From JASFBA01 sp036172265 (GTDB taxonomy: Bacteria > Chloroflexota > Chloroflexia > DTKN01): a stretch of 41,925 nucleotides of DNA. Within the stretch, counting starts at the first letter, position 1. Every line of letters begins with the position of its first letter. The DNA is taken from NCBI GenBank assembly GCA_036172265.1, contig JASFBA010000060.1, positions 1 through 41,925 of the forward strand, written 5' to 3'. A program made the position numbers and the translations under genes. Below are positions 30,546 to 37,633 of the stretch, piece by piece. The notes beneath the pieces are model-generated. The model saw only the letters and a program-made list of their open reading frames with translations. It made no database searches and was not told the DNA's origin.

Positions 30546-32174
30546 CTATTTCACTTCCCGCAGGAGGACACCCCCTCCTGGCTGCAGGACCGTTTCCCAA
30601 CGGTTCTCCACCCGCCGCAGCAGGATGAAATCCCCCTGCCGGACCACAACCTCCCAACTTCCTTCGGCCAGAAAACGCTCGAGCATCTCCCGACCGGCTT
30701 CGGGAAGTGCCTCTGAGGTGTCGGTCAGGAGGTAATCGGCCGGAACAAAGTATTCCTCCGGACAGGAGGTATCGTCCGATGATCCTGGGCAGATTCGGAA
30801 TGGGTAGGAGCGGTTTCCTGGGAAAAAGTACAGCCCTTCCCGACGGGCCACAAAGGGGGCCAGGAAACTGCTCGCCGCCAGCGGTGCCTTGGCCGGCACC
30901 TGGGCCACGACAACGCGGGCATCGGTGATACGCTGGGAAGTATCCCGCTTTCGCAGTGTGCTCCAGAGGGCATTGTTCCAGAGAAGGCAGTTAGCCAGCC
31001 CAAAGAGCAAAAGCAAGAGAAAGGAAACCTGGAATATCTCCGGCCACCGGCCTGCTCCTGATCGGAAGCGCTCTCCCCTGCTGTCCAGGAAGCGCTGCAG
31101 GCGGCGTAGCCCGTAGAGCATGGCCACCAGGAGGAAAGGAACGATCAACCCCTGGTACTGGTAATACAGGCTGAACTGAACCGGATTGGGCGAGAGAAGG
31201 TTCAAGAAGAAGATCGGTGCCGGCAAGACAAGTTCTCGAGGGCTGAGAAGCGGTAAAAAGGCGCAGAGGAAAAGGATTTGCCCCAGAAATCGAACCTTTT
31301 CCGGCCAGAAAAGTTGGGAGAGGACAAAGAGCGGCCGGGTGAGGAGGGTATGGAGGATTTCTCCGAAGGAGTTGCCCAGATAGCCGTAACTGTAAATGCC
31401 GGCCACGAAAGAACTCTCCCCCAGGGTAAAGCACGGGGCCACAACAAACAGGGCCAGGTAGAACCAGAGTCCGCCGATTGCGATGGGGGGCAAGACATAC
31501 CCCCAGTGCCTCCTTCGCAGCAGGGCATAGAGGCCAAAACTGATGGCCAGAAGGGCCGATTCGGTTTTGGTGGCCATGCCCAGGAGAAGGAAAAGGGCCC
31601 ACAGGCCGTATTTGCGCCGTTCGAAGAAGTAGAAGGCGCAGAGGGCAAAGGCCATGGTGAAGGAACGGTACTGGAATTCGTAGAGATTCATGTGCTGAAC
31701 GGTGGGGTGAAGGAGGTAAAAGGCGGCGGCCATCAACCCTGCCGCCGGATGTCCCCAAAGGTCCCGGGCCAGGGCGTAGAGGGGGAGCGCTCCTAGAACG
31801 ATAACCGCCGTCTGCAGGATCAGGAGGGTATAGGGGGAAGGATAGAGAGCATATAGGCCGGCCAGAGGCAATTGCAGCAGCACCGGTCCGTCATCAAAGT
31901 CGTATTGCATCGTGGGAAAGAAAACAGAGGTCTGAAAGAACCGCCCGTGCATCGTGTTCCAGAGCGTCTGCTCGTTGCCGGCCAGATCAAAACCCTGGCG
32001 GAGCACCTCCAGTTTGAAGATCGAGGCGGCCGAAAAGAGCAGGAAATAGCCCAAAAGAAGGAGTATCAGCAGGAGTCGGCTGTGCCGGCCCATCCAGTCC
32101 CACAGCCCCTGCGATATCCCCTGGACCTTTCCCCAAAAACATTTCCAGGCCAGCCGAGGAAATTCCTCATCCAT
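30546..32174 (-). CDS. DUF2079 family polytopic membrane protein
   Basis: 542 residues from ATG 32174 (a start at 32228 is possible but has no ribosome site). It has about ten helices. The DUF2079 pattern is clear: FDLAGNEQTLWNTMHG in the first loop, then PLAGLYALYPSPYTLLILQTAVIVLGALPLY and HPTVQHMNLYEFQYRSF. These proteins are thought to be GT-C-fold membrane glycosyltransferases; the first-loop Asp fits that. It is the first gene of the unit driven by the promoter at 32250-32278. Confidence 0.85.
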   Translation of the reverse strand: MDEEFPRLAWKCFWGKVQGISQGLWDWMGRHSRLLLILLLLGYFLLFSAASIFKLEVLRQGFDLAGNEQTLWNTMHGRFFQTSVFFPTMQYDFDDGPVLLQLPLAGLYALYPSPYTLLILQTAVIVLGALPLYALARDLWGHPAAGLMAAAFYLLHPTVQHMNLYEFQYRSFTMAFALCAFYFFERRKYGLWALFLLLGMATKTESALLAISFGLYALLRRRHWGYVLPPIAIGGLWFYLALFVVAPCFTLGESSFVAGIYSYGYLGNSFGEILHTLLTRPLFVLSQLFWPEKVRFLGQILFLCAFLPLLSPRELVLPAPIFFLNLLSPNPVQFSLYYQYQGLIVPFLLVAMLYGLRRLQRFLDSRGERFRSGAGRWPEIFQVSFLLLLLFGLANCLLWNNALWSTLRKRDTSQRITDARVVVAQVPAKAPLAASSFLAPFVARREGLYFFPGNRSYPFRICPGSSDDTSCPEEYFVPADYLLTDTSEALPEAGREMLERFLAEGSWEVVVRQGDFILLRRVENRWETVLQPGGGVLLREVK

Positions 32175-32249
32175 GCGCCCAAATACCTTTCGCTTGCAGC
32201 AGAACAGGCCCGTTACGGAGTTTCTCATCCGGTGGCGTACTCTGGTTGC

Positions 32250-32278
32250 ATTCTACTACACCCCGGCCAGGAAGGCAA
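32250..32278 (-). promoter_or_regulatory. Promoter of the DUF2079-flippase unit
   Basis: Minus strand: TTGCCT (32273-32278), 17-bp spacer, TAGAAT (32250-32255). Its -35 box is 6 bp from that of the divergent plus-strand promoter. Confidence 0.6.
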
Positions 32279-32284
32279 CCGAGA

Positions 32285-32313
32285 TTGACAGAAAAGAGGG
32301 CCTGGGTTATGAT
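32285..32313 (+). promoter_or_regulatory. Promoter of the amidase-like gene and its partner
   Basis: TTGACA (32285-32290), 17-bp spacer, TATGAT (32308-32313). The predicted start near 32320 leaves about 39 bases before GTG 32359. This rules out the longer frame from 32173. Confidence 0.75.
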
Positions 32314-32358
32314 ACGTCCAAGATATGGGCCGGGGATGGCCCGGAAAGGCGGGCATCG

Positions 32359-35190
32359 GTGGACAAGTGGAGGCACACCTTCCGACGCTGGCGCTGGGTA
32401 TGGGCCGGCCTGGCCGGCCTCGCGGCCCTCCTGTCCGGACTCCTTCCCCTCGTCGCCGGACAGGCCTTCCCCGGCCGGCCTCAGGCTCCTCCGGAAATCC
32501 GCGCCGGCGACCTTACTTTGAGCGGCCCCGACTTTTTCCTTGGCCAGAGCAAAGGGCCGCTCTCCAAGGAGGCCGGGCTGGAACTCACCCTCTCCGGCAC
32601 CGCCGTCTATACTTCGCCTATCCTCCTCGCCCCTGTCCCCTTCTCCGACCTGGGCACCATCTGGGAGGCCGACCTGCCCCCCGGCACATCCCTCCTCCTG
32701 CAGGTACGCACCAGCCCGGAGGAAAGCGGCGAGGCCTGGAGCCCCTGGCAAACCATCGTGGAGGAGGACGACGCCCCCCCTATGCCTTTAGGGCAACACA
32801 CCGGCAAACTCCTCTTCATCCCTCAGCGCGACGGCGTGCACCGACGCCTCCAGTTCCGCCTGCTCTTTTCCTCCCTCCGGCCGGAAGCATTGCCTAAACT
32901 GAACCGCCTGACCTTCACCTTCATTGATGCCCGCGCCGGCCCCAGCACCCAGGAGATTCTGCGGATCAAGGGGACGGGCAAGGGAATCTTGGCAGTGGAA
33001 AAGCCCCCGGTCATCAGCCGCGTGGAGTGGGGTTGCCCGGAAGGGGAGGGAAGTCCGCGCTGGCCGCCCGAATACGCTCGCGTCACCCACGTTATCGTCC
33101 ACCACACCGCCACCCCCAACGACGATACCGACTGGGCCGCCCGCGTCCGCGCCATCTGGTACTACCACGCCAACACCCGCGGCTGGGGCGACATCGGCTA
33201 CAACTTCCTGGTGGACCCTCTGGGCAACATCTACGAGGGGCGGGCCGGTGGAGACGACGTCATCGGCGGACACGCCCGCAGTTACAACCCCGGCACAATG
33301 GGGGTGGGTTGCCTGGGCACCTACACTGTCGTCCCCGTGCCTCCCACCCTCCAGCAGAGCCTGGAAGCGCTCATCGCCTGGAAGGCCTCCCAGCGAGGCA
33401 TTGACCCCCTGGGGCGCAGTTTCAACAACCACAAGGTCTATGACCACATCGCCGGCCACCGTGATGTCGGCGAGACGACCTGCCCCGGAGACGTGCTCTA
33501 CGGCCTCCTCCCCACCATCCGCCAGAATGTCCAGCAGCGTTTGCAGGCGCAGGAGGAGGCCGTCACGGTGGACGACCTTTCCCCAGACTTCACCCGCAGC
33601 CCAGTCTACTGGCACGAGGGCTGTAGCCCGGACGGACATTCTTTCTGGACACACACCGTCACCCGTGCCGAGGAATCCACCAACTGGGCCATCTGGCGGC
33701 CCGACCTTCCCCGGGCCGGATGGTACGAGGTCTTTGTCCGGGTTCCCTCCTGCACCGATGAGGGCCTCCCGGAGTACACCGAAAGCGCCCGCTACCGCCT
33801 CTACTACCGCGACGGCGGCATCCTGGTCACCGTCAACCAGCGGGCAGAACAGGGGCGCTGGGTCTCGCTCGGTGCCTACCCCTTCTACCGGGGAACGAGC
33901 GGCTATCTCTACTTGGATGACCTGGCCGGCGACTACTGGCGCTCCCTTTGGTACGACGCGGCCCGCTGGGTGCTCCGTTCCCCGATTTCCGAACCACCTC
34001 CTGCCCCGCAACCGGAGTCTCCCGAGAACGACGCCTGGTTGAGAAGCCGCGAGGTGGAGTTCTCCTGGACGGTTCCAGCCACGGCCACGGTGGACGGCTT
34101 TCGTCTGGTAGTGGCGCTGGACCAGAACCTGACCAACCCCCTGGTCCAGGAAGACGTGGGGTTGGTTTCGACCTACAACTTGACCCTGGATCGGGACTAT
34201 CCGGCTCTGTACTGGTCCGTTTGGGCCTACGGAGAAGGTGGCGAAGGGCCGCCGGCCCCGGCACGTCGCTTCGGGGTGGACACCGGCCCGCCCTCTTCCA
34301 CCATCATCGGGCTGTACCGCACCGTCACCGGCCAGTACTTCCTGCGCTGGAGTGGGACCGACGAAGGCAGCGGCATCGCCTCCTACACCGTCCAGGCCCG
34401 CGACGGGACGGAAGGCCCCTGGCAGGACCTCTGGCGCGATACGACCTGGACCGCCGGCCAGGTGGAACTCCCTCCGGGCCTTACCCGTTACTTCCGGGTC
34501 CAGGCCCGCGACCGCCTGGGCAACGAGGAACCTCCGCCCGGGGGAAACGGCGACCTCTCCAGCGAACAGGTGACCCGGCTGGACCACGCCTTTTTCCAGG
34601 CCATCCTCCTGCGCGGCTTTCTCCCTCCCACGCCACCGCCCGCGCCGACGCCCCAGGCCACGGCCACATCCCTTCCTACGGCGGTCCCCACGCCCAGCCC
34701 CTTCCCCACGAAGGCACCCCTCCCCACCCCCATATTCACGCCCATCCCCGTCCCTTCCGTTACGCCCACGCCTCCGCCGGCCACACCTACACGCCTTCCT
34801 TCCCCCACACCCCCGCGGACGCCCGGCGGAGGCCCGCTTCTTCCGGACCTGCGGGTGGAGTCGGTGCGTTCGAGCCAAGGCACACCCTTTGACTGCGGCC
34901 GGCCCAGCGGCATCGCCGTCCGGGTAAGCAATATGGGCTCGGCTCCGGCCGAGACCTTTTACCTGGCCCTGGCCGGTCCGGGACTGGAGGATTGCCGCTG
35001 GCGACTGGAGGGCTTGGCCCCCGGATCCTGGGTCGAAGTGGTCTGTCCGGCCGTTGTCCTCAACACCGTGGTCACCGCCACGGTGGACGTGGAGAATACC
35101 GTCGTCGAATCGGACGAGACGAACAACGCCCGGAGCGTCCCCCTCAGCGTGCTGGTCCTGCCTACCTGCACTCCGTCTCCCATCCCCTGA
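32359..35190 (+). CDS. Secreted PGRP/N-acetylmuramoyl-L-alanine amidase-like multidomain protein
   Basis: 943 residues from GTG 32359 (GGAAAGG site 9 bases upstream), with a membrane signal segment (WVWAGLAGLAALLSGLLPLV). After an N-terminal beta domain comes a peptidoglycan-recognition/amidase_2 domain at about 215-395. Zinc ligands are His248 (IVHHTAT), His367 (GHRD) and Cys375 (TTCPG), spaced as in T7 lysozyme, so stem-peptide cleavage is plausible. Then follow a golvesin-like beta domain (GRWVSLGAYPF...GDYWRSLWYDAARWV), two fibronectin-like domains, a long Thr/Pro linker and a CARDB-like domain (PDLRVESVRSS...VESDETNN). The C-terminus is a short PTCTPSPIP tail. Thirteen bases separate it from the next gene. 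Confidence 0.88.
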   Translation: MDKWRHTFRRWRWVWAGLAGLAALLSGLLPLVAGQAFPGRPQAPPEIRAGDLTLSGPDFFLGQSKGPLSKEAGLELTLSGTAVYTSPILLAPVPFSDLGTIWEADLPPGTSLLLQVRTSPEESGEAWSPWQTIVEEDDAPPMPLGQHTGKLLFIPQRDGVHRRLQFRLLFSSLRPEALPKLNRLTFTFIDARAGPSTQEILRIKGTGKGILAVEKPPVISRVEWGCPEGEGSPRWPPEYARVTHVIVHHTATPNDDTDWAARVRAIWYYHANTRGWGDIGYNFLVDPLGNIYEGRAGGDDVIGGHARSYNPGTMGVGCLGTYTVVPVPPTLQQSLEALIAWKASQRGIDPLGRSFNNHKVYDHIAGHRDVGETTCPGDVLYGLLPTIRQNVQQRLQAQEEAVTVDDLSPDFTRSPVYWHEGCSPDGHSFWTHTVTRAEESTNWAIWRPDLPRAGWYEVFVRVPSCTDEGLPEYTESARYRLYYRDGGILVTVNQRAEQGRWVSLGAYPFYRGTSGYLYLDDLAGDYWRSLWYDAARWVLRSPISEPPPAPQPESPENDAWLRSREVEFSWTVPATATVDGFRLVVALDQNLTNPLVQEDVGLVSTYNLTLDRDYPALYWSVWAYGEGGEGPPAPARRFGVDTGPPSSTIIGLYRTVTGQYFLRWSGTDEGSGIASYTVQARDGTEGPWQDLWRDTTWTAGQVELPPGLTRYFRVQARDRLGNEEPPPGGNGDLSSEQVTRLDHAFFQAILLRGFLPPTPPPAPTPQATATSLPTAVPTPSPFPTKAPLPTPIFTPIPVPSVTPTPPPATPTRLPSPTPPRTPGGGPLLPDLRVESVRSSQGTPFDCGRPSGIAVRVSNMGSAPAETFYLALAGPGLEDCRWRLEGLAPGSWVEVVCPAVVLNTVVTATVDVENTVVESDETNNARSVPLSVLVLPTCTPSPIP

Positions 35191-35203
35191 GCGGAGGTGC
35201 ACG

Positions 35204-36631
35204 ATGGAGATGGAACGGCCCCGCCTGCGGCCCGATCTGGAAATCCTCCCCGGCCGGCCGGGAGAGGGGGTGCTCCTCTACGATCCGGCCCGGCGCAGCC
35301 TCTTTGAACTGGAAGCGGAAGCCCGGCCGCTCCTGGACCTCTTGGACGGGAACCACACCCCCCAGGAACTGGCCCGCCTCCTTCACCGGCGGCTCGACGA
35401 CATCCTGGAACTACTGGACGACCTCTCCGACCAGATGCTCCTTATGGACCCGGAGCAGGAGGAACTTCTGACCGCCTGGCGGCGCGCTTACGAGGCCGAG
35501 GACCTCCTCCTGCAGCCCATCCTGGACAGCCGGCCGCCTCCCCCCATCACTCCGGAGATGGTCTATGTGGTGAACGAGGCCCGCCATTCCTGCTTATGCT
35601 GCGGCGCCTGCTGTCATTACGCCGTCCCGGTCTCCCCGGAGGAGCGGCGCCTGCTGGAGACCTTCCCCTGGCCGGAGGAGGTCGTCCCATCCGAGGCCGG
35701 CCGGCTCTTCCTCCTACGCCCCGGGACCCAGTGGGGCCGGCTGGAGGAGACGATTGCCACCCGCAGCCATCCCACCCGCTGCGCCTTTCTCGATACGGAG
35801 ATGCGTTGCCGGGTGCACCGGGAACTGGGCCCCCAGGCCAAGCCGTTTTCCTGTCGCCTCTTTCCTCTGGCCTACCCCGTACTGATGCCCGGCCGGACCG
35901 TTTTCTCGCTCACCTTCGAGTGTCCGAACCTCTGGCGCACCTACGGCACGGGGGAGCCATTCTCCTCCCGACGCGGGGAACTGGCTGCCCTGGCCTCGGA
36001 GATGGAGGAAATCTACACCCTGCCGGAGTGCATTCCGCTGGATGGGGAACGGGAAATCGGGCAGGAGGAGTACCTCTTCTGGGAGCAGGCCCTCCTGTCT
36101 CCCCCCTGGACGCTGGCAAGCGACCTCCCGTCCTCCCTGGAACGTCTGCGGCGGGAATGGCGGAGGCTTACGCCCGCCGGCCCTGACCCCGTGTTAGGAC
36201 CGGAGGAGTTGGCCTCGATGTCCGAACGCCTGAGGAAAGACGCCGGTGAGCATCGGGAAGGGCTATCCGACAGTCCCGAGGGGGAGGAAGGGGTAGACCG
36301 GGCTATCCAGGTGCTGGAGCGGCTGGCCGGCCGGCCGGAGGAGGCCTGGGATGCGCTCCCCTGGACCGAGGTTCAGTCCGCCGACCTTTTTCTGGAGCGT
36401 TTTCTCCACCACTTTGTGGAGGGGAAGCAGATGCTCCTTTACCGGCCGCTTTTCAAGGGGGTACAGGCGCTAGCGCTTCTTCTTCTCCTGGCCCGCAGCG
36501 ATGCCGGGACGATGGCCCGGAAAGAGGGTTCGGAGGTCTCCCCGGCGCTCCTCAACCGTGCCCTGGCCCGCTGGGAACGGCTCCTGGACATCCGCCCGTT
36601 CCGCCTGGCCTTTCTTCGGGAGGTTCTTTGA
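35204..36631 (+). CDS. YkgJ/FliB-type cysteine-cluster protein with an N-terminal PqqD-like domain
   Basis: 475 residues from ATG 35204, with GGAGGTG just upstream; a longer frame overlaps the previous gene. Residues 5-85 (RPRLRPDLEILPG, FELEAEARPLLDLLDGNHTPQELARLL) resemble the PqqD/RiPP-recognition winged helix. The cysteine cluster follows: CLCCGACC (Cys130, 132, 133, 136, 137), then Cys193, Cys202 and Cys217 in RCAFLD, RCRVHREL and FSCRLFPL. This pattern is shared by YkgJ zinc/iron-binding proteins and the FliB lysine-N-methylase group. The last 200 residues are helical and unassigned. The function is unknown; the fold combination hints at peptide or protein modification. Confidence 0.82.
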   Translation: MEMERPRLRPDLEILPGRPGEGVLLYDPARRSLFELEAEARPLLDLLDGNHTPQELARLLHRRLDDILELLDDLSDQMLLMDPEQEELLTAWRRAYEAEDLLLQPILDSRPPPPITPEMVYVVNEARHSCLCCGACCHYAVPVSPEERRLLETFPWPEEVVPSEAGRLFLLRPGTQWGRLEETIATRSHPTRCAFLDTEMRCRVHRELGPQAKPFSCRLFPLAYPVLMPGRTVFSLTFECPNLWRTYGTGEPFSSRRGELAALASEMEEIYTLPECIPLDGEREIGQEEYLFWEQALLSPPWTLASDLPSSLERLRREWRRLTPAGPDPVLGPEELASMSERLRKDAGEHREGLSDSPEGEEGVDRAIQVLERLAGRPEEAWDALPWTEVQSADLFLERFLHHFVEGKQMLLYRPLFKGVQALALLLLLARSDAGTMARKEGSEVSPALLNRALARWERLLDIRPFRLAFLREVL

Positions 36632-36652
36632 ATGCCCGTCTTTGATCCGGCC

Positions 36653-37618
36653 TCAGGATAGGGGCCTTTCCCCCCAGCCGGCCAGGAGAATCCCCACCAG
36701 GATAAGCGCTCCGCCGAAGAGCGAGGTGACAGGCGGCACTTCCCCCAGCAGGGCCAGGGCCAGCACGGTCGCTCCCAGCGGTTCCCCCAGCACGGCCACG
36801 GTCACGAAGGTAGCCGAGAGCCTTCCCAGGGCATAGTTCAACGCCGAATGGCCCAGAAGTTGTGGCCCCAGTGCCAGGAGAAACAGGAGAAAGTAACTCT
36901 CCGGCGTATAGCCGGAAAGGGGTTGCCCGCTCAGCAGGCATATAAGGAGCAGGACCAGGGCAGAAGCGGTATAGACCGGCCAGATGTAGGTTAGGATGGG
37001 AAGCCTCTGGCGCAGGGAACGTCCCAGAAGGAAGTAGGTCGAAGCGCAGAGCGCCCCGGTGAGCGCCAAAAAGTCCCCCAGAAGGGCCCGGCCGCTCAAG
37101 GAGATGTCCCCATAGCCGATGAGAATGCTCCCGGCCACGGCCAGCGTGACCCCTACGACGGTCGGGGAGGAGAGGTGCTCCCGCAGGATAAAGTGGGAGG
37201 CCAGGGCGACGAAAAGGGGGTTGATGGCCACCAGCACCACCGAACTGGCTATGGTGGTCAGGGAAAGGGAGGCGATCCAGGAGGCAAAGTGCAACGCCAG
37301 GGCCAGGCCGGAGGCCAGAAGCAGAACGGTGTCCTTTCCTCTTAAAGTGCGTAGCGGTCGGAGAGCACCACCGGCCAAGGCTACCGGAGTCAGAAGAAAA
37401 GAGGCCAACACCATACGGCCGGCGGCAATGACCAGGGAAGAAGGTTTTTCGCTTCCGGCCAGGCCGGGTGCTTCCAGCCAGCCCAGAAGGAAACGGCCGG
37501 CCGCCACCACGCCGGGCGGTGGTGCTTCGCTTCCGGCCCAGCGAATCAGGACGGAAGCCCAGGCGACGACCAGAACGCCCAAGGCGAGGACGACATAGGC
37601 TCTGGATTTGGAAGGCAT
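36653..37618 (-). CDS. EamA/DMT-family transporter with a short internal duplication
   Basis: 321 residues with about ten helices in two EamA repeats, the drug/metabolite transporter fold; the substrate is unknown. LTTIASSVVLVAINPLFVALA and LREHLSSPTVVGVTLAVAGS mark the end of repeat one. GEPLGATVLALALLGE marks repeat two. Near the N-terminus the segment AGSEAPPPGVVAAGRFLLG is followed 26 residues later by AGSEKPSSLVIAAGRMVLA, a diverged tandem duplication not expected in the family. It starts 15 bases after the secA stop and converges on the YkgJ-like gene with 21 bases between stops. Confidence 0.9.
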   Translation of the reverse strand: MPSKSRAYVVLALGVLVVAWASVLIRWAGSEAPPPGVVAAGRFLLGWLEAPGLAGSEKPSSLVIAAGRMVLASFLLTPVALAGGALRPLRTLRGKDTVLLLASGLALALHFASWIASLSLTTIASSVVLVAINPLFVALASHFILREHLSSPTVVGVTLAVAGSILIGYGDISLSGRALLGDFLALTGALCASTYFLLGRSLRQRLPILTYIWPVYTASALVLLLICLLSGQPLSGYTPESYFLLFLLALGPQLLGHSALNYALGRLSATFVTVAVLGEPLGATVLALALLGEVPPVTSLFGGALILVGILLAGWGERPLS

Positions 37619-37633
37619 CGGCCGGCGGTCTCC

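Noticed and set aside
32173..32358. Upstream extension of the amidase-like gene to 32173
   Set aside because: A strong promoter lies inside it and the signal sequence starts at GTG 32359; it also overlaps the divergent gene's promoter.
32788..35202. Long minus-strand frame opposite the amidase-like gene
   Set aside because: The plus-strand protein has intact zinc ligands and a promoter; the antisense frame has neither motifs nor a start signal.
36632..36652. Terminator between the convergent YkgJ-like and DMT genes
   Set aside because: The 21-base gap has no inverted repeat or T-tract that I can support.
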